A stretch of DNA of 64,000 nt from Deferribacteraceae bacterium UBA6799. GTDB taxonomy: Bacteria; Chrysiogenota; Deferribacteres; Deferribacterales; Geovibrionaceae. Below the pieces are notes generated by a model. It saw only the letters and a list, made by a program, of their open reading frames with translations. It was not told the origin of the DNA and made no database searches. The DNA is taken from NCBI GenBank assembly GCA_002452335.1, contig DKFJ01000006.1:215207-279206 (forward strand), given 5' to 3'. Made by a program: the position numbers and the translations under genes. Positions 9,042 through 17,934 of this stretch are shown here, piece after piece. Each line of letters opens with the position of its first letter. The stretch's first letter is position 1.

Positions 9042-9719
9042 TCAAAACTCAGAATATGCCAGTCTGGACAGCAGGAGATAAAGGTCTTTCACCTTTTCGA
9101 ATTCATGGCATAATTCATCGGTCAGTTTCGGGGTGAAAAAAGAGCAGTCTATCGGGCGTTGTTTATAAACGTGAATATTTTTCAGCTGATACCAGCTTAG
9201 CAGGTCTTCCGGGATGGTTTTGCTGAGTATTCTCTTATATTTTTCGCCGCCCGTTATGAATCCGTCTTTTTCACTGGCGAATGATACTGTTTTTCTGAAG
9301 CCGTCCTGGTTATGGGCTATAAATTCCCTGAACCCCTTCATTGTTTCCGTTGTGGCGCTGTAGAAACCCATGCCGTACATATAGCTGTGTTCGCTGATCT
9401 CTATATAAAAACAGGGATACTCCTTCCAGTTGCTGTTATGTCTTTTAACTGTCAGCCACATTTTGTTTCTGTACGGAGATTTGTCTCTGGAGAAACGCAC
9501 GTCCCTGTTGACGCGCGACACGGCAGTGTTCGGCGGCATGCTGTCTATCTGGGGATCCAGCGGCAGAAGAGATACGGACAGATCGTTCAGAAGTTCGATC
9601 ATGGGCTGACGGACGTGTTTCTGATAGACAGTTTTGTGCTCGTCAAACCATTGTTTGTTGTTGTTCTCCGTGATATCCCTGAAAAAGTTAAGGGTTTCTT
9701 GAGTAAATCCATTGAACAT
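9042..9719 (-). CDS. DUF2461 domain-containing protein
   Basis: A 225-residue protein fitting the DUF2461 (TIGR02453) family: it begins FNGFTQETLNFFRDI with NNKQWFDEHK and contains SRVNRDVRFSRDKSPY, both family hallmarks. The biochemical function of the family is not established. It starts 2 bases after the diguanylate cyclase stop and probably ends a three-gene operon with the PhnD-like protein and the cyclase. No signal peptide or membrane segment is seen. Confidence 0.85.
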   Translation of the reverse strand: MFNGFTQETLNFFRDITENNNKQWFDEHKTVYQKHVRQPMIELLNDLSVSLLPLDPQIDSMPPNTAVSRVNRDVRFSRDKSPYRNKMWLTVKRHNSNWKEYPCFYIEISEHSYMYGMGFYSATTETMKGFREFIAHNQDGFRKTVSFASEKDGFITGGEKYKRILSKTIPEDLLSWYQLKNIHVYKQRPIDCSFFTPKLTDELCHEFEKVKDLYLLLSRLAYSEF

Positions 9720-9721
9720 GA

Positions 9722-11203
9722 TTATGTCCTGATGCAGTTTCTGCCGGCCAGTTTTGCGTTATACATGGCATCATCCGCTCTTTTGATTATACCATTCACG
9801 TTTTCGCCCTGTTTCAGCTCAGCTATACCCATGCTCACTGTTACTTTTGTTTCTGCCAGCTCCGTACAGTTCAGAATAGCGTGGATCTTTTCTCCCACCA
9901 TCACGGCATCGTGCAGATTGGTCTCTGTGCAGATGATCATGAACTCCTCTCCGCCCCATCTGCCGGTGATATCCGTGCTGCGGATGTTTCGGAGAAGCAG
10001 TTTCGACAGCTCTATCAGAACCTTGTCACCTGTCTGATGTCCGAAGGTGTCGTTGATCTTTTTAAAGTGGTCGATATCCATCAAAATGATGGATACGGAC
10101 GTGCCGTATCTGGCGGCTCTGTTCACCTCGGATGCCAGCGCTGAGTCCAGATACAGTCTGTTATACAGAGATGTCAGACCATCCGTTTTGGAAAGCCTGT
10201 CCAGCTGATCGTTCTTGCTGTTCAGCAGGGCGATATTCTTCTGCACCATGTCTATCATTCCGGACAGACCGTTCAGAACGCTGGAAACTTCCTGATTCTG
10301 ATTGGATTTTATCTCCTGAAGCTCCTCTTTCAGCTCCAGAATATCCGTCTCTTTTCTGTTGAATTTCTGGATGGATATCATCATCTGTTTATATGGTTTG
10401 AAATGAATCCTGAAGACCACCAGCAGGATGATGAGGATCACGGAATAGGTTATAACGGACATCCGCATAAGATTGTTCTTAAGGTCGATCAGGTTGCGGT
10501 GTTCGCTGCTTTCGTTCAGATGAATGTGAAATGTGGGGTTCTTGACCTCATTGTCCATATAGGTGTAGTTCAGCTCTTTTATCTCGCCATGCACATCGCT
10601 CAGAGCATCCAGGCTCTGCTTGGTGTCGGAGCGGTATCTGACATCGCCGTCTATGCCCATGCTCAGTATCTCGGACAGTTTCTGGTCTATGGGGGTATAG
10701 GTTATAACATAGCCGACAGGATACTCGCCGTATTTCTTTATCACGCCGCCGCAGATAAGCTGTTCATCGCCGTCTATCACGGCTATTCCGTAGTATTTGC
10801 TGTTCATTTTCAGTTTTTTGAAAACGAACGAACCGGACATATTATCGCCGAAACGGAATTCGTCCGGAGAGCGTGAGATGACAATGCCATTGTTATCCAG
10901 AAATATGAAATATCTGATCTTGTCAGACATAAAATTCATGCCCCACTCGAAGAGGGTGCTGTTATCGTTGATTTCCATAGCGTTAGCTATATCTCTGGTG
11001 GAAGAGATTATCTTTACAGCGTAGTTCTGGTTTTTCGAGATGTCTTCCAGTCTGGAGCTCACCATTTCGAACTGAGACTCATAGCTTTTTTTCAGGCTCG
11101 CATCCAGCTCATTTATCATATGCTTCATCTGAAAGATGCCGATAATCGCCACAAAAAGCAGCGGAATCATTGTGCTGTAGATTATTTTTGTATAGAGATT
11201 CAT
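9722..11203 (-). CDS. Membrane diguanylate cyclase with periplasmic sensor domain
   Basis: Makes cyclic di-GMP. Membrane segments at about residues 8-28 and 250-272 flank a periplasmic sensor region of some 220 residues, probably CACHE-like. A coiled-coil linker (about 280-330) leads into a GGDEF domain with the active-site motif GGEEF in GRWGGEEFMIIC. RSTD lies five residues upstream, a canonical RxxD inhibitory site, so product feedback is likely. Start ATG 11203 abuts the TAA of the PhnD-like gene, implying tight coupling. The binding protein may present its ligand to this sensor; that is an inference from gene order. Confidence 0.93.
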   Translation of the reverse strand: MNLYTKIIYSTMIPLLFVAIIGIFQMKHMINELDASLKKSYESQFEMVSSRLEDISKNQNYAVKIISSTRDIANAMEINDNSTLFEWGMNFMSDKIRYFIFLDNNGIVISRSPDEFRFGDNMSGSFVFKKLKMNSKYYGIAVIDGDEQLICGGVIKKYGEYPVGYVITYTPIDQKLSEILSMGIDGDVRYRSDTKQSLDALSDVHGEIKELNYTYMDNEVKNPTFHIHLNESSEHRNLIDLKNNLMRMSVITYSVILIILLVVFRIHFKPYKQMMISIQKFNRKETDILELKEELQEIKSNQNQEVSSVLNGLSGMIDMVQKNIALLNSKNDQLDRLSKTDGLTSLYNRLYLDSALASEVNRAARYGTSVSIILMDIDHFKKINDTFGHQTGDKVLIELSKLLLRNIRSTDITGRWGGEEFMIICTETNLHDAVMVGEKIHAILNCTELAETKVTVSMGIAELKQGENVNGIIKRADDAMYNAKLAGRNCIRT

Positions 11204-12052
11204 TTACTGCATATCCAGAGCCTGTCGGAGGCTGTCGTAAAATGAGTCGCTCTTCTCTGTGAATCCGGCTGCCGGCCAGCCCAGATATTTTTTTATACTG
11301 TTGTTGACCTTATGGTCTTCACCGACTTTTAAAAGAGCCTCACGGATCTTCTGCACGGTACTTTCCGGAATTCTGGAGGTCGCCACCACCGCGTCCAGCG
11401 GGATCGGTTTTGATTTTTCCAGAATGGTGAAAAGATTGCCGTATTTCTCCACGGCGTTATAGTAGGTTCCGTCAGATACGGCGCCTCCGTCTATGGAGCC
11501 GCTCACCAGAGCCTCTATCACTCTGTCATGTTTCTTCAGAAAGAATACTTTTTTGAAAAAGGTACTGCCGTCTATGCCCGCCTCTTGCAGCATCATTCTG
11601 GGATAGGCGTAGCCGGATGTGGAATCTTTGTCCACATAGGCGAACATTCTGCCTTTGAGTCCGCTGACCGAATCTATCCCCAGCGATTTTTTAGAAATAA
11701 TATATCCCTGATAATAGGGGATTATTTTATTCTGAGCGTCTGATCTTTCGCAGTAGGTTGCTATATATCTGAGTGATGGGATCTTTTTCTTCGCTTTTAC
11801 ATAGTTGACAGAACCGATCCACGCTATATCGATAGTGCCGTTCGCCAGTCTTTCCGCCAGCTCGGCATAGTCTCTGGTTACCACCAGACGTATATTCTGC
11901 CCGGTATCATCAGCCAGGTAATCAGTTATATCGGAAAAGGCCTTATAGATATTCTCGGGTGAATTAGACGGATAGGTTCCGAAAATGATCTCCCCGGAAA
12001 AAACAGAAAGAGGTAATAATAAAACTAATAAAAGATGCAGAACGAATTTCAT
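11204..12052 (-). CDS. PhnD-like periplasmic substrate-binding protein
   Basis: A 282-residue exported protein with signal peptide MKFVLHLLLVLLLPLSVFSG. It has the pattern of phosphate/phosphonate (PhnD/SsuA-type) binding proteins: FGTYPSNSPENIYKAF, then AELAERLANGTIDIAWIGS, GLKGRMFAYVDKDSTSGYAYPR and GSIDGGAVSDGTYY. No permease or ATPase is encoded nearby; the next gene is a diguanylate cyclase with a periplasmic domain. This arrangement suggests a sensory rather than a transport role. Ligand is unknown, and oxyanions are only one possibility. An AAGGTG ribosome site precedes the start. Confidence 0.88.
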   Translation of the reverse strand: MKFVLHLLLVLLLPLSVFSGEIIFGTYPSNSPENIYKAFSDITDYLADDTGQNIRLVVTRDYAELAERLANGTIDIAWIGSVNYVKAKKKIPSLRYIATYCERSDAQNKIIPYYQGYIISKKSLGIDSVSGLKGRMFAYVDKDSTSGYAYPRMMLQEAGIDGSTFFKKVFFLKKHDRVIEALVSGSIDGGAVSDGTYYNAVEKYGNLFTILEKSKPIPLDAVVATSRIPESTVQKIREALLKVGEDHKVNNSIKKYLGWPAAGFTEKSDSFYDSLRQALDMQ

Positions 12053-12133
12053 AAAACACCTTTTTTGATTAAATATATAGTAGAATACATGAAAAACATT
12101 ACAAAGTAAATTTAATATGAGGCAGAATAAAAC

Positions 12134-12161
12134 TTGATTTGTATATTTTGTGTACTATAAT
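12134..12161 (+). promoter_or_regulatory. Possible sigma-70 promoter of the SLC13 transporter gene
   Basis: TTGATT, a 16-base spacer and a perfect TATAAT lie about 75 bases before the start at 12238. The sequence around it is AT-rich, so chance matches are possible. Confidence 0.5.
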
Positions 12162-12237
12162 CTTTCACATATTAATTAAGGGTTAATATCCGTTTATTAG
12201 CAAAAAACACAACGCACTAATATCTAAGGAGAATATT

Positions 12238-13974
12238 ATGATGTCTGCGCTATGGTCTCATATGTGGCAAATGCATCGTGAGACAAAATCATTGTTTATT
12301 TTTTTGCCTTCTATCGCCGGAGAAAAACTAAAATCCGCTGTTCTCAGCTCCGGCTCAGACGAGAAAGACGTTGATATAGCCGACGCTATAGAGTCGTCTC
12401 CGGCTGAAACATCGCAAAGGGTCAAGCCGACCCCGGGGGGAATGAACATAGGTGATCCTAAGGGATATACTTTCCGCCAGAGGCTCGGTCTGGTTCTTGG
12501 TCCTGTTCTTTTCGTTCTGATGCTTCTGATGCCGGCTCCCGCCGGAATGGAACCGGCGGCGCAGAAGATGGCCGCGGTGGCTTTTCTGATGGCGACATGG
12601 TGGATGTGCGAATCACTGCCTATCCCCGCCACCAGTCTTCTTCCCATTCCTCTGTTTCCCATGCTGGGGCTCATGCCCACAGCCAAGGCGACAACGCCCT
12701 ACGCTAACCACCTGATATTTCTTTTCATGGGCGGATTCATCATCGCTCTGTCAATGCAGAAGTGGAATCTGCACAGGCGTATCGCCATGAACATAGTTAA
12801 GCTGGTGGGGTTTTCTCCCAGCAGGCTGATATTCGGATTTATGACAGCTACAGCCGCTCTTTCCGCTTTCGTGTCCAACACAGCTACAACAGTTATGATG
12901 ATGCCCATCGGGCTCGCCATCGTTCAGCATGTGGTGGAAGAGGGCAAAAGAGAGGGGCTTGATAAAACAATAGATTTTTCTCCTGAAAAGTTCGCTTTCG
13001 GACTCAACCTGATGCTGGGCATAGCATATGCCGCTTCCATCGGCGGTATAGCCACGCTGATAGGCACACCGCCCAACACCGTTCTGGCTGGATATCTCAC
13101 CAAAACATATGGGTATGAGATCACCTTTGCCAGATGGCTTATCGTCGGTGTTCCGCTGGTGTTGGTTCTTCTGCCGGTATGCTGGCTGTGGCTCACACGG
13201 TTTGCCAACCCCATGCTGCTGAAAAAAGTTCCCGGAGGCCGTGATCTTATCGAGGCGGAGCTGAAAAAAATGGGCAGAATGAACAAAGGCGAGAGCTGGA
13301 CAGCGGTTGTCTTCACCCTGACAGCTGTCTGCTGGATTTTCAGAACTCAGCTCATGTCTGTTTTTCCGGAGCCTAAGATGATTACAGACGCCGCCATAGC
13401 TATGGCAGGCGCTCTGGTGCTGTTTCTCATCCCGATAGATATGAAAAAGAATCAGTTCGTGATGGACTGGCACTGGGCGTCCAAGATGCCCTGGGGCGTT
13501 CTGATACTCTTCGGCGGCGGTCTCGCCATGGCTGACGGGTTCAAGGAGACCGGGCTGGCTCAGTGGATAGGATCGCAGGTTAGTCTGCTGGAACACGCCC
13601 CCATAGTGGTGCTGGTGATTGCCGTTACAGCGCTGATAATCTTCCTGACAGAGCTGACATCCAACACTGCCACAGCGGCGATGGTTATGCCTATCCTGTC
13701 TGCTGTTGCTATTGGTCTGGGGCAGAGTCCTCTTCTGCTGACCATTCCTGCCGCCATAGCCGCCTCATGCGCCTTCATGCTGCCTGTGGCAACACCTCCA
13801 AACGCTATAGTGTTCGGTTCCGGCTATGTTACCATTCCGCAGATGGTTAAGAGCGGGTTCGGACTGAATATCATCGGCATCATCATCACAGTGGTAGTCA
13901 CTTATGCGCTGGCTGTTCCGGTATTCGGCATAGAGTTCGGCACATTGCCCGACTGGGTCAACGTTATCAAATAA
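12238..13974 (+). CDS. SLC13/DASS-family sodium:carboxylate symporter
   Basis: A 578-residue inner-membrane transporter for di- or tricarboxylates (or sulfate) of the divalent anion:sodium symporter family. Two inverted-repeat SNT motifs are visible, SNTATTVMMMP and SNTATAAMVMP, each followed by a conserved loop, GTPPNTV and ATPPNAIVFGSG. About eleven hydrophobic segments follow a hydrophilic N-terminal extension of about 80 residues, which is longer than usual. The ribosome site AAGGAG fits ATG 12238. It is monocistronic with its own terminator. Substrate cannot be set from sequence; a C4-dicarboxylate would suit a succinate/methylmalonyl-CoA metabolism. Confidence 0.92.
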   Translation: MMSALWSHMWQMHRETKSLFIFLPSIAGEKLKSAVLSSGSDEKDVDIADAIESSPAETSQRVKPTPGGMNIGDPKGYTFRQRLGLVLGPVLFVLMLLMPAPAGMEPAAQKMAAVAFLMATWWMCESLPIPATSLLPIPLFPMLGLMPTAKATTPYANHLIFLFMGGFIIALSMQKWNLHRRIAMNIVKLVGFSPSRLIFGFMTATAALSAFVSNTATTVMMMPIGLAIVQHVVEEGKREGLDKTIDFSPEKFAFGLNLMLGIAYAASIGGIATLIGTPPNTVLAGYLTKTYGYEITFARWLIVGVPLVLVLLPVCWLWLTRFANPMLLKKVPGGRDLIEAELKKMGRMNKGESWTAVVFTLTAVCWIFRTQLMSVFPEPKMITDAAIAMAGALVLFLIPIDMKKNQFVMDWHWASKMPWGVLILFGGGLAMADGFKETGLAQWIGSQVSLLEHAPIVVLVIAVTALIIFLTELTSNTATAAMVMPILSAVAIGLGQSPLLLTIPAAIAASCAFMLPVATPPNAIVFGSGYVTIPQMVKSGFGLNIIGIIITVVVTYALAVPVFGIEFGTLPDWVNVIK

Positions 13975-13980
13975 ATATCA

Positions 13981-14005
13981 AGGCGGTCAGATGACCGCCT
14001 TTTTT
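13981..14005 (+). terminator. Terminator of the SLC13 gene
   Basis: AGGCGGTC / GACCGCCT stem with an AGAT loop followed by a T run. It lies between convergent genes and mainly serves the plus-strand gene. Confidence 0.88.
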
Positions 14006-14006
14006 A

Positions 14007-15038
14007 TCAGAACTTATGAAGATCAATACCCATTTTGCTGAATGTCGGTTCCAGAAGAGTCATTGCGAAATCCTGATGCTCTTTAACCGATTCCTGAAAT
14101 TTGAACCAATCAGTATCAGCAAAGTTCTCATCTTTCCATCTGTATTTGTCTTTAAACAGTTCAGGTTTATGTCCTGTATCTTTGAGCCCTCTGACATCAG
14201 TGTGGATAGCTTCTTCAAACCATATTGATTCGTCAAATTCCTGCTTTTTCAGATCATATTTTCCGAATTTATTTAAGAATCCGGCTTCTGTTTTGTATGC
14301 TTTCATGCGGTCTTCTTTATAATATTCGATACTGCCTGAATATTCTCTACCCATTAATCTCACGAGTTTTTTTATCAGCTCAGGCGCTTTACTCTGGTTA
14401 TCGGTTCTTTTTTGTCCAGACAGATACTCGCAGTATTTCTGGAACAGATGATACCCGGCGTCTATGAATCTGTCACTGTTGCTTATTTCGCTTTTCACAA
14501 GCCTGTCATCCGTCCAGTTATAAGCAACCCAATCAGGGCTGTGAGCTGCGCTTGCGTGACCTATTGCGGGCAGGGGCTTAAGCCCCATGAAGTTGAAAAC
14601 ATCATACCACCCTATAAAATTCTGATGCGCCCATGTATCTGCGTATGCGTGAGATGCAATGCCAATTCTGTATAATCGATGTTTTTCATCAGCTTTAAAT
14701 GCGGCATCCATCATTTCGTTTGCATTCTCGCTGTTAGGAGTGGTGTTCAGAAGATGCATTTTGCCGTCTTTTCTTCTGGAGTTTGGGGCATCAGGATATC
14801 CAGGCACGAAATGAAATATAGGATATATTCTCATCAAATCAGTTTTTGGTTTAAATATATTCATTGTCTGGCTTATATAGTTGGTGTATTTAGTCTCGCC
14901 TGCGCCCTCTATCTCGAAAATCCTGTCGTTCTCATCCACATATTCAGAGGCAGTGGCTATAGTGCGGGCTTCATCATCTGTAAAGCCGGCTTCTTTTGCT
15001 ATTATTCCTGTTATCCAGTAGTGAAACTCTGTATTCAT
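14007..15038 (-). CDS. DUF6765 family protein
   Basis: A 343-residue soluble protein recognised by its start NTEFHYWITGIIAKEAGF, then ASEYVDEND, HFVPGYPDAPN, GIASHAYADTWAHQNF and later His/Asp-rich stretches. The His/Asp pattern resembles the zinc-dependent phospholipase C-like helical fold, and DUF6765 is the family it best fits. I choose ATG 15038 because GGGAGG lies 4 bases before it. Function is unknown. It has no obvious operon partner and faces the SLC13 gene tail to tail. Confidence 0.7.
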   Translation of the reverse strand: MNTEFHYWITGIIAKEAGFTDDEARTIATASEYVDENDRIFEIEGAGETKYTNYISQTMNIFKPKTDLMRIYPIFHFVPGYPDAPNSRRKDGKMHLLNTTPNSENANEMMDAAFKADEKHRLYRIGIASHAYADTWAHQNFIGWYDVFNFMGLKPLPAIGHASAAHSPDWVAYNWTDDRLVKSEISNSDRFIDAGYHLFQKYCEYLSGQKRTDNQSKAPELIKKLVRLMGREYSGSIEYYKEDRMKAYKTEAGFLNKFGKYDLKKQEFDESIWFEEAIHTDVRGLKDTGHKPELFKDKYRWKDENFADTDWFKFQESVKEHQDFAMTLLEPTFSKMGIDLHKF

Positions 15039-15397
15039 AAAGCCTCCCGTTATATTGTTTCTAACCAATGATTACATCAAAAGATAAATACGTCAAAACA
15101 ACTTGGACGCATGTATAGCCTGGCTGGATATGTTTATTCAAAAAGTACGCTTGTTATGTGATAGAAATGTCAGGAGTGCGGACTGCTCTGATCTGCGGAA
15201 GCAGACCACCTTTACTGTTTTTTTGCGAAATACTTATGCAGAAAGAGATATAGACTGTTATTTTATCCATTATTCATTAATTTTATAATACATTTCATAA
15301 ACGCTAATAGATCTTCATGTCAAACAGTTTATAGGTTTCATATAGAAATAGCTTTATTCTGACAGTTATTTCTGCCGTTTTACGTTCATTTTTTGAA
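15039..15397. other. Intergenic region without a recognised gene
   Basis: Roughly 360 bases between the DUF6765 start and the anfA promoter. A 61-codon frame at 15103-15288 has no ribosome site and no recognisable protein features. It may hold further control sites for anfA, but no inverted repeat stood out. Confidence 0.5.
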
Positions 15398-15426
15398 TTG
15401 ACATACAAACTTTGGTATCTGATACT
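15398..15426 (+). promoter_or_regulatory. Probable sigma-70 promoter of anfA
   Basis: Consensus TTGACA, a 17-base spacer and GATACT, about 65 bases before the anfA start. I saw no sigma-54 element here, so anfA seems to be expressed by the housekeeping factor. Confidence 0.6.
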
Positions 15427-15489
15427 GATTCTTACGCTGCCGACGTGACGTAATAGTTTAATTATCATAATATTTTAAGGTAGCCAGCC

Positions 15490-17130
15490 ATGCCCGTGTC
15501 CAAAAAAGATGAAATAAAAAAATGTGAAGAGACAGCCAAAGCGTCCGCTTCGTTCGGAACAGTGAAAAGATGCGATGCGGCCGAGGCGAATAAGTGCCGA
15601 AGCCACGAATGCCGGGCAAGGGTCTTTCCATTTCTATACAAACTCACCAACGTAATAGCCGAAAGCTCTGATCTGTCCCACGCTCTGATCATCCTGCGCC
15701 GCATCATGAAGCGTGAGATGAAGATAATCTGCGGAATGATCTGTCTGTATCATCAGAAATCCGGACGTATATTCATCCACGAAAGTTTCGGGCTGACCGG
15801 AGACGAGGAATCCAAAGGCGTATACAACATAGGCGAGGGAATCACCGGAAAAGTAGTGGAGACAGGCAAGGCGGTCATGCTGACCCGTGTCAGCGAAGAG
15901 CCGGAGTTTCTCCACCGCACCAGATCACTGAAATACGGCATAGATCAGGAGCTGTCTTTCATCTGTGTCCCCATAATGCGTGGGCGCAAGGTGCTGGGCA
16001 CCATCAGCGCCGAAAGACTGTATGACAGCCAGAAGCTGCTGGAGCAGGATGTGGAGCTTCTGTCCACCTGCGCAGGTGTTATCGCCCCTGTGGTGGAGCT
16101 GTATCTGATGGAGAACGTGGACAAGGCGAATCTGGAGAAAGAGAACAGGCGCCTGAATGACGCTCTGAAGAGAAAATTCAAACCGTCCAATATCATAGGA
16201 CATTCAAAGCCCATGACGGACGTATACGAATACATAGGAAAAGTAGCGCCGGCGAAGACCACCGTTCTGATACTGGGCGAGAGCGGAGTGGGCAAGGAAC
16301 TGGTGGCAGGAGCCATCCACTACAACAGCCCGATATCCGCCGGACCGTTTATAAAATTCAACTGCGCCGCCCTGCCGGAGAGCGTCATAGAGAGTGAGCT
16401 CTTCGGACACGAGAAGGGCTCTTTCACCGGAGCCGTGAGCCACAGGACGGGCAGATTCGAAGACGCCGACGGCGGAACTATCTTTCTGGACGAGGTGGGG
16501 GAGCTGTCGCTCTCCATGCAGGCGAAACTTCTGCGGGTGCTCCAAGAAAAAACCTTCGAGAGGGTGGGGAGCAACAGACCCATCAAGGTGGACATCCGAA
16601 TCATCGCCGCCACCAACCGCAATCTGGAAGATATGGTCACCCACGGGCAGTTCAGAGAGGATCTCTACTACCGCCTGAACATTTTTCCCATCGTTATACC
16701 GCCTCTGCGTGAGCGGGGCAGCGATATTATCAATCTGGCGGATCACTTTGTGGCGCACTATTCCAGAGAGAATCATAAAAAAGTGAAAAGGATATCCACC
16801 CCGGCGCTGAACATGCTGATGAGCTATCATTGGCCCGGCAACGTCAGAGAGCTGGAAAACGCCATAGAGAGGGCTGTTATACTGTCCGATGACGAGGTGA
16901 TACACGGATATAACCTGCCTCCCTCGCTCCAGACCCCCGTGCTGACGGAGAATGTGGAGAACGGCAGTCTGGACGCCAGACTGGCGGCTGTAGAGTATGA
17001 GATGCTGGTGGAGGCGCTGAAAGCGCACAGCGGAAACATCACGGAAGCGGCGGAGAGTCTGGGCGTTACCCGCAGAGTGTTCGGGCTGAGGCTGGAAAAA
17101 TATAAGATAGACTACAAGAATTACAGGTAA
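15490..17130 (+). CDS. anfA: AnfA, sigma-54-dependent activator of the iron-only nitrogenase
   Basis: A 546-residue enhancer-binding protein. An N-terminal cysteine pair C36-x4-C41 (NKCRSHECR) has the spacing of the essential pair reported for Azotobacter AnfA, thought to sense redox or metal state. A GAF domain follows (about 55-205), then an AAA+ domain (about 235-465) with Walker A GESGVGKE, the sigma-54 contact loop GSFTGA (Ser for the common Ala), and Walker B TIFLDEVG. A Fis-type helix-turn-helix (GNITEAAESLGVTRR) closes the protein. It sits next to draT and beside the convergent anf structural operon. NifA or VnfA is the alternative label; the linked anfHDGK and CX4C motif favour AnfA. 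Confidence 0.9.
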   Translation: MPVSKKDEIKKCEETAKASASFGTVKRCDAAEANKCRSHECRARVFPFLYKLTNVIAESSDLSHALIILRRIMKREMKIICGMICLYHQKSGRIFIHESFGLTGDEESKGVYNIGEGITGKVVETGKAVMLTRVSEEPEFLHRTRSLKYGIDQELSFICVPIMRGRKVLGTISAERLYDSQKLLEQDVELLSTCAGVIAPVVELYLMENVDKANLEKENRRLNDALKRKFKPSNIIGHSKPMTDVYEYIGKVAPAKTTVLILGESGVGKELVAGAIHYNSPISAGPFIKFNCAALPESVIESELFGHEKGSFTGAVSHRTGRFEDADGGTIFLDEVGELSLSMQAKLLRVLQEKTFERVGSNRPIKVDIRIIAATNRNLEDMVTHGQFREDLYYRLNIFPIVIPPLRERGSDIINLADHFVAHYSRENHKKVKRISTPALNMLMSYHWPGNVRELENAIERAVILSDDEVIHGYNLPPSLQTPVLTENVENGSLDARLAAVEYEMLVEALKAHSGNITEAAESLGVTRRVFGLRLEKYKIDYKNYR

Positions 17131-17142
17131 GGAGCATTTCAT

Positions 17143-17931
17143 CTGAAATACGGCTCATTCAACCATCTGAACCTGCCTCCCTGGGTGGTGGGCTCTCATC
17201 ATTTCAATGAAAACCCGCAGAGCGTCGTCATTCAGGGTGTTCGGGAGAATAACCGTTTTCTGTTCGACAGGCTGGTGTCTATTGCGGAGCAGGCGGACAG
17301 AGCTCGTTTTTTCTGCGACTATATGTCTGTGAAGTTCAATCTGCACAGGGCGGAGGAGCAGGAAACAGAATACGCCAGACAGAGTATCAGAAACAGCTAT
17401 CAGAGATTTCTGAAAGGATGGATGATAGATTCCAACTCCGCTGCCGGCGCTGTGCTGAAACACTGGGTGGAGAGGCGCACAGGCATAACCCCCACATATC
17501 ACAATGCCTGCATAGACAGCATCAGCTCGGAAAGTTACTACAAATACATGTCGGATGCGCTGAACGGAAGCGCCCGCACCAGCGCCATCGATTCGCAGCT
17601 GGATCTGCTGTATGAATACTGCCAGTATGAACTGAGGATGAGATACACGCCGGACTTCAGGCTGACGCTCTACAGAGGCACGCATGACGCCGAGGAATAT
17701 GAGATTCTGGAGGAATGCGGCAAGAGAGAGCAGATAGTCCGTCTGAACAATCTGGTCTCTTTCACCGATGAGCCTGAGCGGGCGTGGGAGTTCGGGCGCA
17801 CAGTGTGGCGTGCCGAAGTGCCGCCGGCAAAGATCTTTTTCTATAGCGGGCTTCTGCCCGGAAGCATACTGAAAGGCGAAAACGAATACATGATCATCGG
17901 CGGAGAATACCGTGTCCGCCGGATGCGGTAG
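17143..17931 (+). CDS. draT: DraT, NAD+-dinitrogenase-reductase ADP-ribosyltransferase
   Basis: Inactivates nitrogenase by ADP-ribosylating an arginine of the Fe protein, probably AnfH Arg100, when fixed nitrogen or darkness/energy stress signals. The toxin-like R-S-E pattern is visible: LYRGTH, then NLVSFTDEPERAW, then GENEYMIIGGEY. Also typical are NPQSVVIQGVRENNRFLFD and CDYMSVKFNLH. Conserved LNLPPWVVGSHHF lies upstream of any ATG or of GTG 17185, so I choose CTG 17143, 8 bases after GGAG (17131-17134). The gene follows anfA by 12 bases, implying one operon. No draG (the reactivating hydrolase) is in the window. Confidence 0.9.
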   Translation: MKYGSFNHLNLPPWVVGSHHFNENPQSVVIQGVRENNRFLFDRLVSIAEQADRARFFCDYMSVKFNLHRAEEQETEYARQSIRNSYQRFLKGWMIDSNSAAGAVLKHWVERRTGITPTYHNACIDSISSESYYKYMSDALNGSARTSAIDSQLDLLYEYCQYELRMRYTPDFRLTLYRGTHDAEEYEILEECGKREQIVRLNNLVSFTDEPERAWEFGRTVWRAEVPPAKIFFYSGLLPGSILKGENEYMIIGGEYRVRRMR

Positions 17932-17934
17932 CCG

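Noticed and set aside
11204..12052. Part of a phosphonate ABC transporter
   Set aside because: No permease or ATPase gene is present; the coupled downstream gene is a diguanylate cyclase.
15103..15288. 61-codon open frame upstream of anfA
   Set aside because: No ribosome site, odd composition and no recognisable features; it lies in the promoter region.
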